DNA of 64,000 bases from Erythrobacter cryptus DSM 12079 (GTDB lineage Bacteria; Pseudomonadota; Alphaproteobacteria; Sphingomonadales; Sphingomonadaceae), in assembly GCF_000422985.1 (NCBI RefSeq), contig NZ_AUHC01000005.1, positions 204,323-268,322 on the forward strand. The letters are read 5' to 3'. Position numbers and translations under genes: made by a program. Below, in pieces: positions 28,333 to 38,381 of this stretch. A model generated the notes under the pieces. That model did not search any database, was not told the origin of the DNA, and was given only the letters and a program-made list of their open reading frames with translations. Every line of letters begins with the position of its first letter. The stretch's first letter is position 1.

Positions 28333-30111
28333 CTACTGGTTGTTCTGCCGCCCGAGAAAGCGCGGGATGCTGAGCGCCGGGCCATCCTCGCCATCATCCT
28401 CCTCGTCCTCATCGGCGCGGGCGGTGCTGCGCGAGAGGTTGGCCATGCGCTGGAACAGCGTCGATCCGGCGCCGGGATCCTCCGCCGCCGCCCCGCCGAG
28501 CACGGGCCGGCGCCGCTCGCGCATCCCCCGCGGTGCGACCGGACGATCGGCGGCGCCAAGCTGGTCGGCACGGGCGAGAAGATCATCCTCGCCGGCAGCC
28601 GGCGGCGCCTCCTCCTCGTAAGGATCATAGCCGGCATCGGCGAGATCGAGCAGATCGCCGCCGCCCGCGCTGCCGCGCCCGCCCGCCCCAGTGCTCCCGC
28701 TGGCGCTGCCAGGATCGAAGCCATAGGCCTCGTCCTCGACCCCGCGCAGCCCGGCGAGCGGATCGACGATGCCATCGACATCGTCCTCATATTCCTCGCC
28801 ATAATCTTCCCCGGGCTGCATCGCGCTGAGGCTGAAGGGGCGCGGCTGGGACCCTGCATCCTCCTCGTCCTCGATCTCCTCGCCAAGGTCGAGCGGGTCG
28901 CCAAGGTCGAGCGGCTCCTCCGCGTCAAACTCAGGCGCGCTTGCGGGCGCAGCCGGCGGGGCAGGATCGAAGCCGCCGCGCGCTCCGGCAGCCGCGAGCG
29001 GAGGCGCGGCCACCGGCGCGGGGTCGGCAGCGGGCGCGGGCGCCTCGGCAAGCCCCGCATCCTCGGACAGTTCGAGCACCGGGCGCTTGGGCGCGCGCGG
29101 GGCGGAAAGCGCGGTCGGCTGCGGCCGGGGCACGGCGCCGCTGGCCCCCTGATCGATCCCGGTGGCGACCACCGAGACGCGGATCTTGCCCTTAAGGTCG
29201 GGGTTGAAGGCGCTGCCCCAGATGATGTTGGCATCCTCGTCCACCAACTCGCGGATGTGGTTGGCGGCCTCGTCCACCTCGAGCAGGCGCATGTCCTCGC
29301 CGCCGATGATCGAGATGATCACCCCCTTGGCCCCGGCCATGCTCACCCCGTCGAGCAGCGGGTTGGAGATCGCCTGTTCGGCAGCCTCGAGCGCGCGGTT
29401 CTCGCCCTCGGCCTCGCCGGTGCCCATCATCGCCTTACCCATCTCGCTCATCACCGAGCGCACGTCGGCAAAGTCAAGGTTGATGAGGCCCGGCATCACC
29501 ATGAGATCGGTGATCGAGCGCACCCCCTGCTGGAGCACCTCGTCGGCCAGCTGGAAGGCCTCCTTGAAGGTGGTCTCGGCCTTGGCGACGAGGAACAGGT
29601 TCTGGTTGGGAATGACGATCAGCGTATCGACGTGCTGCTGCAGCTCGGCAATCCCCGCCTCGGCCGCGCGCATCCGCCGGGTGCCCTCGAACAGGAAGGG
29701 CTTGGTGACGACGCCCACGGTCAGCACCCCCATGCGCCGCGCGGCCTCGGCGATCACCGGGGCCGCGCCGGTGCCGGTGCCGCCCCCCATCCCGGCGGCG
29801 ATGAAGCACATGTTGACCCCTTCGAGCGCCTTTTCGATCTCGGCCACGGTCTCCTCGGCCGCGGCCTTGCCGACCTCGGGCCGCGCCCCGGCGCCCAGCC
29901 CCCCGGTGATCGCCGGGCCAAGCTGGATGCGCCGTTCCGCCGGGGACTGGCTGAGCGCCTGGGCATCGGTGTTGGCGACGATGAAATCGACCCCCTCGAT
30001 CCCGGCCTCGATCATGTTGGCAATGGCGTTGCCGCCGGCCCCGCCGATGCCGATCACGGTGATGCGCGGGCGCAGATCGTCGCTGGCCGCAGGTCCGATA
30101 TTGATGCTCAT
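28333..30111 (-). CDS. ftsZ: Cell division protein FtsZ
   Basis: The tubulin-like GTPase that forms the Z ring at midcell. The 592-residue protein is longer than E. coli FtsZ (383) because of an acidic, Pro/Ala-rich linker of about 260 residues. The GTPase part holds [17 protein letters not shown] and the tubulin signature [14 protein letters not shown] near residue 105. The C-terminal peptide [11 protein letters not shown] is the conserved tail that binds FtsA and other partners. A strong GGAGG lies seven bases before the ATG. It has its own upstream region of 168 bases containing a DnaA box. Confidence 0.97.
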   Translation of the reverse strand: MSINIGPAASDDLRPRITVIGIGGAGGNAIANMIEAGIEGVDFIVANTDAQALSQSPAERRIQLGPAITGGLGAGARPEVGKAAAEETVAEIEKALEGVNMCFIAAGMGGGTGTGAAPVIAEAARRMGVLTVGVVTKPFLFEGTRRMRAAEAGIAELQQHVDTLIVIPNQNLFLVAKAETTFKEAFQLADEVLQQGVRSITDLMVMPGLINLDFADVRSVMSEMGKAMMGTGEAEGENRALEAAEQAISNPLLDGVSMAGAKGVIISIIGGEDMRLLEVDEAANHIRELVDEDANIIWGSAFNPDLKGKIRVSVVATGIDQGASGAVPRPQPTALSAPRAPKRPVLELSEDAGLAEAPAPAADPAPVAAPPLAAAGARGGFDPAPPAAPASAPEFDAEEPLDLGDPLDLGEEIEDEEDAGSQPRPFSLSAMQPGEDYGEEYEDDVDGIVDPLAGLRGVEDEAYGFDPGSASGSTGAGGRGSAGGGDLLDLADAGYDPYEEEAPPAAGEDDLLARADQLGAADRPVAPRGMRERRRPVLGGAAAEDPGAGSTLFQRMANLSRSTARADEDEEDDGEDGPALSIPRFLGRQNNQ

Positions 30112-30279
30112 CAGTCTATCCTCCAGGCGCGCGGCAGGGGCGTTGCAACAATTTTCACCACTGTCCTCGCGCTGTGACACATTTGTCTTGCATGGTTTAT
30201 AGTATCGACACCCTTATCCACAGCACGCGCTGACCCGTAAGCCCGCACCGACCCTACGGCAAGTGGGGCCGGGGCACGG
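30112..30279 (-). promoter_or_regulatory. ftsZ: ftsZ upstream region with perfect DnaA box
   Basis: This 168-base gap separates ftsA from ftsZ, whereas nearly all other dcw genes overlap. TTATCCACA at 30214-30222 is an exact match to the DnaA box consensus, about 100 bases before the ftsZ start. A TATAAA-like element (TACTATAAA on the minus strand, around 30195-30203) could be the -10 of an ftsZ promoter. I see no GANTC methylation site in the gap. Confidence 0.6.
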
Positions 30280-31602
30280 CTAGAACTGCTCCCGCATCGC
30301 CCGCCACAGGCGCGTGACCAGTGCCATCACCCCGCGCTCGCGCGAGAGGGCGCGGTAGGCCCCGGCGCGCGGCGCGGCGAGCGCGCGGATATCGACCGGG
30401 TCCTCGGCGGCGTAGAGGCACAAGCCCACGAGCGTGGCAAAGCCCGGGGCAAGATGCGCCTCGGGGAGTCCGGGAAGCTGCGGCGGGCGCTCGAGCCGCA
30501 CCGGCTGGCCCAGCGCGGCCTGCATGAATTCGGGCATGCCCGCCAGTTCCGCCCCGCCCCCGGTGATCACCACCTGCCCCGCGCGCGGGCCGGAAAAGCC
30601 CATCGCCTTGAGCGTCTTGCCGATCTCGCTGGTGAGGATGCCGAGCTGCTGCATCACCACCGCCACCAGTTCAGCGCGCACGATCCGGTTCTTGTCATCG
30701 GCCCCGCGCGCCAGCGGCCCTGCGGGCGCGCCATCGATCGCCTCCTCCGGGCCGTTGACCGGCACCAGCTCGCTGTGATCCGAGCGCGAGGCGATCGCCG
30801 AGCCGGCAACGCATTTCAAGCGCTCGGCCTGGCTGCGGCGGATGCCGAAGCTGCCCGCGATCGCATCGGTGATGCTCGCCGAGCCCATCGGCACCGCCTT
30901 GAGCCCCACCAGCATCCCCCCGGCGAACACCGCGACATTGGTGACTTCGGCCCCGATCTCGACCAGCGCCACCCCGAGCTCGCGCTCCTCGGGTGAAAGG
31001 CAGGCATGGCCCGCGGCGAGCGGCGCGGCGATCACGCCTTCGACCTCGAGATGGGCGCTTTGCACCGCCTCGGTGAGGTTCCTCAGCGGCGCGCCATCGG
31101 CCAGCACCACGTGGATATCGACCCCGAGCCGCTCGGCATGGAGCCCGCGCGGATTGGCCACCCCATGGGCGCCATCGAGCGTGTAATGCGCCGGCTGGGC
31201 GTGGAGCACGGTGCGCCCATCGGGCTCGATCGCCTCGCGCGCCAGCAGCAGCAGATGCTCGACATCCTCCTCCTCGATCCGCCGCCCGCCGATCTCGATA
31301 TCAACCGAGGCGACCTGGCTGGTCAGCCCCGCCCCGGCGCAGGCGATCCAGACGCTGCGCACGGTGGTGCCCGCGGCCTTCTCGGCGCGTTCGAGCGCAT
31401 CGCGGATGGCAAAGCTGGCTGCGGCCATATCGGTGACATAGCCGCGCCTGATCCCGGCGCTGGCGCGGTGGCCGCTGCCGAGCACCTCGAGCTCGCCGTT
31501 CTCGGTCTCGCCCATGATCATCGCCGAGATGCGGAACGAGCCGATATTGATCGCGGCATAGGTGCGCGCCAGGCGGCGCGGAGGGGCGCTGCGCGAGGCC
31601 AT
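30280..31602 (-). CDS. ftsA: Cell division protein FtsA
   Basis: An actin-like ATPase that tethers FtsZ to the membrane. The 440-residue product has the phosphate-binding AAINIGSFRISAMIMG near the N terminus. It also has EIGAEVTNVAVFAGG and VVITGGGAELAGMPEFMQAA, typical of the fold. The C-terminal end VTRLWRAMREQF is a plausible amphipathic membrane-targeting helix. The ATG overlaps the ftsQ stop as TGATG. Confidence 0.96.
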   Translation of the reverse strand: MASRSAPPRRLARTYAAINIGSFRISAMIMGETENGELEVLGSGHRASAGIRRGYVTDMAAASFAIRDALERAEKAAGTTVRSVWIACAGAGLTSQVASVDIEIGGRRIEEEDVEHLLLLAREAIEPDGRTVLHAQPAHYTLDGAHGVANPRGLHAERLGVDIHVVLADGAPLRNLTEAVQSAHLEVEGVIAAPLAAGHACLSPEERELGVALVEIGAEVTNVAVFAGGMLVGLKAVPMGSASITDAIAGSFGIRRSQAERLKCVAGSAIASRSDHSELVPVNGPEEAIDGAPAGPLARGADDKNRIVRAELVAVVMQQLGILTSEIGKTLKAMGFSGPRAGQVVITGGGAELAGMPEFMQAALGQPVRLERPPQLPGLPEAHLAPGFATLVGLCLYAAEDPVDIRALAAPRAGAYRALSRERGVMALVTRLWRAMREQF

Positions 31603-32525
31603 CAGGTGCTCTCCCCCTTGCCTTCACCGGCCGGCTCGGGCGCGGCGAGCGCCTCGGGCAGGCGCATGTAGAGGCGCGGGGGCGTGCGCATGTCGAAGGA
31701 GAGCACCTTGCCCCCGATCAGCCGGTTCTGCCCGTCGAGCCGGGCGAACTTGACGAACGCGCTCGCCGCTTCCTCATCGCCCTCGGGCAGGGCGAGCACC
31801 TGCCCGGTCTTGAACACCAGGTTCCAGCGGCGGTTGCCGACCCATTCGGCCGCGGCGACCTGGGGCTGGAGCGCGGGCGCGGCGGCCAGCAGCAGATCGA
31901 GCTGGCGCGCCTGGCGCGCCGCGCCGGGGCCGGAGAGACGCAGCATCCCCTTGGCCTTCTCGGGGCTGACGGGTTCCAGCTCAATCCCGCTGGCATCGAT
32001 CAGCATCAGCCGATCAGGCCGCGCGAGCACGGCGTGGGGGGTGCGCTCGACGATGTCGATCACCAGCGTGTGCGGGAGCTGGAGCGAGACCCGCGCGTCC
32101 TTGACCCACGGCAGGGTGCGCAGCTCGGCGCGCAAGGCGTGGATATCGACCGCGGGCATGGCCAGGTCGCGGCTGGCAAGCGCGCGGGCATAGACCTCCT
32201 GCTCGTCCATGCGCTGTGTGCCGGTGACACGCACGTGGCGCACCACGAAGCCCGCATCGGCGGCGATCCGCGCCACCTGCGCCTCGGCCAGCGCCGGCAG
32301 GCCGGCAAGATTGGCGATGACAAAGGCAATCCCCACCGCCCCGCCGATGATCATGGCCAGCCAGATGCGGCTCCACTGCGCCTCGGTGAAGGGCATGAGC
32401 CCCAGCGCCCGGTCGATCAGCCCCAAGGCCTGGCCGCGGGCGCGCCGGGCGCTCGCCGCCCGGCCCTGCGCCCGGGCGGCGCGGCGCACCCCGGTGGCCG
32501 CACTACGCCGGATCTGCTGGGCCAT
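31602..32525 (-). CDS. ftsQ: Cell division protein FtsQ
   Basis: A bitopic inner-membrane protein of 307 residues that recruits FtsL/FtsB and FtsW/FtsI to the septum. The order is an Arg/Ala-rich cytoplasmic segment, a membrane helix near residues 54-76 (IWLAMIIGGAVGIAFVIANL), a POTRA domain (VVRHVRVTGTQRMDEQEV) and the FtsQ beta domain (TLPWVKDARVSLQLPHTLVI). GGGAGG precedes the ATG at 32525, which lies inside the 3' end of ddlB, so the two genes overlap by 23 bases. Confidence 0.94.
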   Translation of the reverse strand: MAQQIRRSAATGVRRAARAQGRAASARRARGQALGLIDRALGLMPFTEAQWSRIWLAMIIGGAVGIAFVIANLAGLPALAEAQVARIAADAGFVVRHVRVTGTQRMDEQEVYARALASRDLAMPAVDIHALRAELRTLPWVKDARVSLQLPHTLVIDIVERTPHAVLARPDRLMLIDASGIELEPVSPEKAKGMLRLSGPGAARQARQLDLLLAAAPALQPQVAAAEWVGNRRWNLVFKTGQVLALPEGDEEAASAFVKFARLDGQNRLIGGKVLSFDMRTPPRLYMRLPEALAAPEPAGEGKGEST

Positions 32526-33498
32526 GCCTGCCTCCCTGTGCCTGCCGCTGCCCATGCACCCGCAGCGCCTCGGCCACCAGCATCTCGACGAGGTCGGCAT
32601 AGGATATGCCGCAGCCCGCCGCCTGTTCGGGCACCAGGCTCAAGGGCGTCATGCCCGGCTGGGTGTTGGTCTCGAGCACGAACAGGCCTTCCGCCCCTGC
32701 CTCCTCGTCCCAGCGCAAATCCGTGCGGCTGGTGCCGCGGCAGCCGAGCACCTGGTGGGCCTTGACCGCATAGTGCTGGCACAGCGCGGCGATCTCGGGC
32801 GGCAGGCGCGCGGGGAAGATGTGCTCGGTGCGCCCGGCGGTGTACTTGTTCTCGTAATCATAAAAGCCATCTGCCACCACCAGCTCGGTCACCCCCAGCG
32901 CGCGCGGGCCATCGGGACCATCGAGCACCGCGGCGGTGAGTTCGCGGCCCTTGATGAAGGGTTCGGCGAGCAATTGGGCAAATTCCTGCCACGGGCCCCT
33001 GGCCTGCGGGTCGATGGGGCTACCGACATCGCTGTCATCGGTGATGATGGCAACGCCCACCGAGGAGCCTTCGTTCACTGGCTTCAAGACATAGGGGCGC
33101 GGCAGGGGATCGCCCTTGAACAGCTCCTCGCGCGTGACGATCCGCCCGCCCGGCATGGGGATGCCGTGGGGCACCAGCGCCTGCTTGGTGAGCTGCTTGT
33201 CGATCGCGATAACCGAGGTGGCAAGGCCCGAATGGGTATAGGGCAGGCCCATGAGATCGAGCATCCCCTGCACGCTGCCATCCTCGCCGGGAACGCCGTG
33301 GAGCGCGTTGAAGACCACATCGGGCCGCGCCGCGTGGAGCCGCAGGGCGACATCGCGGCCCATGTCGATCCGCGTCACCTGGTGGCCGCGGCTTTCGAGC
33401 GCCTCGGCCACGCCCGCGCCGCTGGTGAGCGAGACCTCGCGCTCGCTCGCCCAGCCGCCCATCAGCACCGCCACATGCAAGGGCCGCTCAAGGATCAT
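32503..33498 (-). CDS. ddlB: D-alanine--D-alanine ligase
   Basis: An ATP-grasp ligase of 331 residues that makes D-Ala-D-Ala for the peptidoglycan stem. Signatures are VLMGGWASEREVSLTSG, HGVPGEDGSVQGMLDLMGL, VLKPVNEGSSVGV and LETNTQPGMTPLSLVPEQ. The ATG at 33498 overlaps the murB stop (ATGA). The 3' end overlaps ftsQ. Confidence 0.96.
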   Translation of the reverse strand: MILERPLHVAVLMGGWASEREVSLTSGAGVAEALESRGHQVTRIDMGRDVALRLHAARPDVVFNALHGVPGEDGSVQGMLDLMGLPYTHSGLATSVIAIDKQLTKQALVPHGIPMPGGRIVTREELFKGDPLPRPYVLKPVNEGSSVGVAIITDDSDVGSPIDPQARGPWQEFAQLLAEPFIKGRELTAAVLDGPDGPRALGVTELVVADGFYDYENKYTAGRTEHIFPARLPPEIAALCQHYAVKAHQVLGCRGTSRTDLRWDEEAGAEGLFVLETNTQPGMTPLSLVPEQAAGCGISYADLVEMLVAEALRVHGQRQAQGGRHGPADPA

Positions 33499-34460
33499 GG
33501 CCGGCCCACCCGCTGGATTTCCCATTCAAGGCTGATGCCGGTGGCGGCATAGACCTTGTCGCGCACCAGCTCGCCCAGCCCCTCGATATCGGCGCTGGTG
33601 GCGGTGCCGGTGTTGATGAGGAAATTGGTGTGCTTTTCCGAAACCTGCGCGCCGCCGAGCCTGAGACCGCGGCAGCCCGCGCGGTCAACCAGTTCCCAGG
33701 CCTTGTGCCCGGGCGGGTTCTTGAAGGTCGATCCCCCAGTCTTGGTGCGCAGCGGCTGCGAGGCTTCGCGCGCGGCGGCGATGCGCTCCATCTCCGCGCC
33801 GATCGCCGCGGGATCGCCCGGATGGCCGCGAAACCGCGCCGAGACCACGATCGCGCCCTCCGGCAGGGCGGAATGGCGATAGCCGTAATCAAGCTCGGCC
33901 GCGCTCAGGGTGATGAAGCTGCCATCGTGCAGGATCACCGCGCAATCGACAAGCACATCGGCGACCTCGCGGCCATAGGCCCCGCCGTTCATCCGCACGA
34001 AGCCCCCCACTGTGCCGGGGATGCCGCGCAGGAACTCGAGGCCCGCAATGCCCTTGTCGCGCGCGGTAGAGGCGACGAGGATCCCGCTCGCCCCGCCGCC
34101 GCAGGTGAGTTCACAATCGCCGGTCTCCTCCACCCCGGCAAAGGCCTTGCCGAGCCGCACCACCACGCCCGGCACCCCGCCATCGCGCACGATGAGGTTG
34201 GAGCCAAGCCCCAGCGCCATCACCGGGATCTCCCCGCCGAGCCGCTCGAGAAAGGCCTTGAGATCGTCCAAATCGGCCGGCTCGAACAGCCAGTCGGCCG
34301 GCCCGCCGGTCTTGAACCAGGTATAGGGTGCGAGCGGCGCCTTGCAGGTGAGCTTGCCGCGGATACCCTCGAGCGGCACGGGCGCGGCAACAGCGCCTTC
34401 CACCGCGCAGGTGGGCGCGGCGCCATCATCCCAGATGAAGCTGTCACCCGGCTGGGTCAT
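33495..34460 (-). CDS. murB: UDP-N-acetylenolpyruvoylglucosamine reductase
   Basis: An FAD enzyme of 321 residues that reduces enolpyruvyl-UDP-GlcNAc to UDP-MurNAc. [35 protein letters not shown] and [18 protein letters not shown] form the FAD site. [10 protein letters not shown] holds the catalytic Ser region, and [16 protein letters not shown] lies near the end. The length and the TFKNP motif indicate the type IIb-like short enzyme. It overlaps murC and ddlB by four bases each. Confidence 0.95.
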   Translation of the reverse strand: MTQPGDSFIWDDGAAPTCAVEGAVAAPVPLEGIRGKLTCKAPLAPYTWFKTGGPADWLFEPADLDDLKAFLERLGGEIPVMALGLGSNLIVRDGGVPGVVVRLGKAFAGVEETGDCELTCGGGASGILVASTARDKGIAGLEFLRGIPGTVGGFVRMNGGAYGREVADVLVDCAVILHDGSFITLSAAELDYGYRHSALPEGAIVVSARFRGHPGDPAAIGAEMERIAAAREASQPLRTKTGGSTFKNPPGHKAWELVDRAGCRGLRLGGAQVSEKHTNFLINTGTATSADIEGLGELVRDKVYAATGISLEWEIQRVGRP

Positions 34461-35908
34461 GCCGCCACCCCCTGCTGGCGCGCCGCGATCGCCGGGGCAA
34501 GCCCCGCGGCCCAGCGGGTGATGTCGCCCGCACCGAGGCACACCACCATGTCGCCGGGCGCAAGTTCGCCCGCCAGCGCCTCGGCCAGCGCCTCGGGCCC
34601 GGCGATCTCGCGCGCGGCGCGGTGGCCGCGGGCCTTCATCCCCGCCACCAGCGCGGCATGGTCAATTCCTTCGATCGGCTCCTCACCCGCCGGATAGACC
34701 GGGGCGATATAGGCGATGTCGGCATCGTCGAAGCACGACTGGAAGGCGTCCATCAGATCGCGCAGCCGGGTGAAGCGGTGCGGCTGGGCCACCGCGATCA
34801 CCCGCCCGCCCGAGGCCCCCACCGCCTCGCGCGCCGCGGCCAGCACCGCGCGGATCTCCACCGGGTGGTGGGCATAATCGTCGATCACCGCGGCGCTGCC
34901 GCCGGGAAGCGCGATCGTACCCACCCGGGTGAAGCGCCGCCGCACCCCGCCGAAGCGGGCAAAGCCGGTGCGGATCACCTCGTCGCTGCAGCCCATCTCG
35001 ATTCCCACGGCGATCGCGGCGAGCGCGTTCTGGACATTGTGGCGCCCCGGCATGGGCAGATAGACCCCCTCGATCCGGCGGTCGCGCGCGCTGTCCTGCG
35101 GCCCGCGCTGGCGCACGATCACGTCGAAGCGGTTGCCCCCGTCCTCGGCGCGGACATTGACCCCGCAGACATCGGCCTGGAGCGAGAATCCGTAGGTGAC
35201 GACCTTGCGATCACGCACCTGGCCGATCACCGCCTGCACCTCGGGGTGATCGATGCACAGCACCGCCGCGCCATAGAAGGGGACATTGTGGATGAACTCG
35301 ACAAAGGCGCGCTTCACCCCCTCGAAATCGCCGTAGTGATCGAGGTGTTCGGGATCGATATTGGTGACCACCGCGATGGTGCCATCGAGCCTGAGGAAGG
35401 AGCCGTCGCTCTCATCGGCCTCGACCACCATCCAGTCGGAATCGCCCAGCCGCGCGTTCGAGCCATATTGCTCGATGATCCCGCCATTGATCACGGTGGG
35501 ATCGATCCCCCCGGCATCGAGCAGGCTGGCGATCATGCTGGTGGTGGTGGTCTTGCCGTGGGTGCCGGCCACCGCGATCGTGGATTTGAGCCGCATCAGC
35601 TCGGCCAGCATCTCGGCGCGGCGCACCACCGGCAGGCGCGCCTCGAGCGCGGCGACCACCTCGGGGTTGGAGCGCCGCACCGCCGAGGAGATCACCACCA
35701 CCGCCGCCCCGGCGACATTGGCGGCAGCATGGCCGATATGGACCTTGATGCCGCGCGCGCGCAGCCGCTCGACGCTCGGCCCCTCGGCAATGTCGCTGCC
35801 CTGCACCTCGTAGCCCAGATTGTGCATCACCTCGGCAATGCCCGACATGCCGATCCCGCCGATGCCGACGAAGTGGATGATGCCGATATCGGTGCCGACG
35901 CCCTTCAT
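34457..35908 (-). CDS. murC: UDP-N-acetylmuramate--L-alanine ligase
   Basis: MurC adds L-Ala to UDP-MurNAc, the first stem-peptide step. The 483-residue ligase begins with a Rossmann-like [19 protein letters not shown]. It has the ATP loop [19 protein letters not shown] near residue 110 and [18 protein letters not shown] near residue 345. The start ATG overlaps the murG stop by four bases. Confidence 0.97.
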   Translation of the reverse strand: MKGVGTDIGIIHFVGIGGIGMSGIAEVMHNLGYEVQGSDIAEGPSVERLRARGIKVHIGHAAANVAGAAVVVISSAVRRSNPEVVAALEARLPVVRRAEMLAELMRLKSTIAVAGTHGKTTTTSMIASLLDAGGIDPTVINGGIIEQYGSNARLGDSDWMVVEADESDGSFLRLDGTIAVVTNIDPEHLDHYGDFEGVKRAFVEFIHNVPFYGAAVLCIDHPEVQAVIGQVRDRKVVTYGFSLQADVCGVNVRAEDGGNRFDVIVRQRGPQDSARDRRIEGVYLPMPGRHNVQNALAAIAVGIEMGCSDEVIRTGFARFGGVRRRFTRVGTIALPGGSAAVIDDYAHHPVEIRAVLAAAREAVGASGGRVIAVAQPHRFTRLRDLMDAFQSCFDDADIAYIAPVYPAGEEPIEGIDHAALVAGMKARGHRAAREIAGPEALAEALAGELAPGDMVVCLGAGDITRWAAGLAPAIAARQQGVAA

Positions 35909-37155
35909 GCGCCCACCCTGTCCTGATCGGCGCGCGCGCGCGCGGCCTTGCGGGTGGCGGGCTGGGCGCGCCCGGCGGCCTGCGCATGGCGGGGCGCGGC
36001 CTCGCCCACCCGGATCACGTCCATAAGGTCAATCCCGCTCATGCTCTCGACCAGATCGGCGAGATCGCGCGTGGCATCGGGGCGCCCGCAATTGAAGGCG
36101 CAGTGCGCGGCATTGGCAAGGCTTTGCGGGTTCATTGCCATGGCCTGGATTTGCTTGGCCAGTTCCTTGGGGGTGAAGGCCTCCTGGCGGATCATCCGCG
36201 CGCCCCCGGCCTTCACCATCTCGCGGGTGTTGGCGGCCTGGTGATCGTCGGTGGCAATCGGCAGGGGGATGAGGATCGCCGGGCGGCCCACCACGGCAAG
36301 CTCGGCAATGGTTGATGCGCCGGCGCGGCCGATGAACAGGTGCGCATCGGCAAGGCGCTCGTGCATGTCCTCGAAATAGGTGCCAAGCTCGGCCGGGATG
36401 TCATGCGCGGCATAGCGGGCGCGCACCGCCTCGAGATCCTCGGGCCGGCACTGCTGGGTAACCTGCAGGCGCTGGCGCAGCGCCGGGGGCAGCATGGCCA
36501 GGCCATCGGGCACCACCTCGGACAGCACCCGCGCCCCTTGCGAGCCGCCGGTCACGAGGATGCGCAGCAGGCCTTCGCTGGTGAAGGCGGGATAGTCCTG
36601 CTCGCGCAGCGCCAGCACCTCGGCGCGCACCGGGTTGCCGGTGAGATGCACCTTGGCCGCGTGGCGCGGGCGCAAGCGATCGACGCTGGCATAGGAGGTG
36701 GCGATGGCATCGACCCGGCGGGCGAGCAGGCGGTTGACCCGGCCGAGCACGGCGTTCTGTTCGTGGATGATGCTGGGCAGGCCCGCCGCGGTGGCCGCGA
36801 GCAGCGCCGGCAGCGCCGGATAGCCGCCAAAGCCCACCACCGCGGAAGGGGCAAAGCTGTCAAACAGGCGCAGCGCCATCGCCCGGCCTTCGAGCACCGC
36901 GCGCAGCCCGCCGATCCAGCCGAGCGGGTTCCTGCCGAAGCGCCCGGCGGGCAGGACATGGGCGGTGAGGTAATCGGGCTTGCCCGGGATCGCCGCGCCG
37001 CGCGCATCGGTGACGAGCGCGACGTGGTGGCCGCGGGCATGGAGTTCGGCGGCAAGGGCAAAGGCGGGGATGAGATGCCCCCCGGTGCCGCCCGCGGCCA
37101 GCACGAAATGGCGCGAGGCCCCGCTCGGGCGGTGCGAATGGGTGTCGGCGGTCAT
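35905..37155 (-). CDS. murG: Lipid II-forming GlcNAc transferase MurG
   Basis: The membrane-associated glycosyltransferase that converts lipid I to lipid II on the cytoplasmic face. The protein is 416 residues, longer than the usual 355-370, mainly because of a basic C-terminal tail ([16 protein letters not shown]). Signatures are [61 protein letters not shown] and [19 protein letters not shown]. The ATG overlaps the ftsW stop. Confidence 0.96.
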   Translation of the reverse strand: MTADTHSHRPSGASRHFVLAAGGTGGHLIPAFALAAELHARGHHVALVTDARGAAIPGKPDYLTAHVLPAGRFGRNPLGWIGGLRAVLEGRAMALRLFDSFAPSAVVGFGGYPALPALLAATAAGLPSIIHEQNAVLGRVNRLLARRVDAIATSYASVDRLRPRHAAKVHLTGNPVRAEVLALREQDYPAFTSEGLLRILVTGGSQGARVLSEVVPDGLAMLPPALRQRLQVTQQCRPEDLEAVRARYAAHDIPAELGTYFEDMHERLADAHLFIGRAGASTIAELAVVGRPAILIPLPIATDDHQAANTREMVKAGGARMIRQEAFTPKELAKQIQAMAMNPQSLANAAHCAFNCGRPDATRDLADLVESMSGIDLMDVIRVGEAAPRHAQAAGRAQPATRKAARARADQDRVGA

Positions 37156-38381
37156 GCGCTCACTTCCTTGCGTTCCAACAGCGCGCGCAGGCCCCCGCCC
37201 TCACGCGCGAGGAAGGGGTTGCGCCGGGTGATCGCCAGCAATAGCCCAAGCGTGAAGCACACCGCCACTGTCGATGAGCCGCCATAGGAAATCAGCGGCA
37301 GCGTCATCCCCTTGGAAGGGAAAAGCTGGAGGTTGACGAGCATGTTGATGAAGGCCTGCCCGCCCAGCTGGGTGACCAGCCCCGCCCCGGCGAGGAGGGC
37401 AAAGAGATTGTCCTCATTGGTCAACCGGATCAGCACCCGCAGCACCAGCGCGCTGAACACCAGCACGACAAAGGCGCAGGCAACAAGGCCGAACTCCTCG
37501 CCGATCACCGAGAAGATGTAGTCGGTGTGGGCCTCGGGCAGGCTCATCTTGCGCACCCCCAGCCACAGCCCGCTGCCCGTCCAGCCGCCGGCGGTGAGCG
37601 TGCGGCGCGCCAGATCGACCTGGTCGAAGGCCGTGCCCCCGCCGAAGAAGCTCTCGATGCGGTTGCGGGCATTGTCATAGAACAGGTAGGCGAGCACCAT
37701 GCCGGCCAGCCCCGCCCCGCCGATGAGCGCGAGGCGCTGCCACGGCAGGCCGGCGAGCAGCACCATCACCAGCCAGATCCCGGCAAACAGGATCGCATCG
37801 CCAAGATTGGGCTGGAGCATCAGCAGGCCGACGATGAGCACCAGCAGGGCGGTGACGATCCCGATCACCGGCAGGCCCGGATCGCGCAGCCGCCAACTGA
37901 GCACCCAGGCTGAGGTGACCACGAAGCCGGGCTTTAAAAACTCCGAAGGCTGGAGCGAGAAGCCAAGGTTGATCCAGCGCCGCGCACCGTTCTTCTCCTC
38001 GCCGATGAAGGGCACCAGCACCATCAGCCCCAGCATCCCCGCGCCCACCAGGATGGCAAGGCGCCGCGCGGCATCGGCGCCCGAAAGGCTCACCCCGATC
38101 ATCACGACAAGGCCCAAGAGCTGGAAGACGAGATGGCGCTGGAGATAGTAAAAGGGCGCGAGCGGCACCGCGGCGCTCGAGTTCTGCTCGGCCCCGGCGG
38201 GCGAGGCCGCGGCCACGGCGACAAAGCCGATCGCCATCAGCACCAGCACCAGCGCGAGCAGCACCTTGTCGATCTCGCGCCACCAGATACGCAGGCCCTC
38301 GCGCCAGCCGCGCTGCACCGCCACCGGGGGCAGATAGGCGCCGGGACCGCGCCGCGCCACTCGATAGGCCTGCCCGCTCAT
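37152..38381 (-). CDS. ftsW: Septal peptidoglycan polymerase FtsW
   Basis: A SEDS-family glycosyltransferase of 409 residues with about ten membrane segments. It polymerises lipid II at the septum together with FtsI. Conserved stretches are GARRWINLGFSLQPSEFLKP, LGVRKMSLPEAHTDYIFSVI and the C-terminal MTLPLISYGGSSTVAVCF. The ATG at 38381 overlaps the murD stop. Confidence 0.96.
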   Translation of the reverse strand: MSGQAYRVARRGPGAYLPPVAVQRGWREGLRIWWREIDKVLLALVLVLMAIGFVAVAAASPAGAEQNSSAAVPLAPFYYLQRHLVFQLLGLVVMIGVSLSGADAARRLAILVGAGMLGLMVLVPFIGEEKNGARRWINLGFSLQPSEFLKPGFVVTSAWVLSWRLRDPGLPVIGIVTALLVLIVGLLMLQPNLGDAILFAGIWLVMVLLAGLPWQRLALIGGAGLAGMVLAYLFYDNARNRIESFFGGGTAFDQVDLARRTLTAGGWTGSGLWLGVRKMSLPEAHTDYIFSVIGEEFGLVACAFVVLVFSALVLRVLIRLTNEDNLFALLAGAGLVTQLGGQAFINMLVNLQLFPSKGMTLPLISYGGSSTVAVCFTLGLLLAITRRNPFLAREGGGLRALLERKEVSA

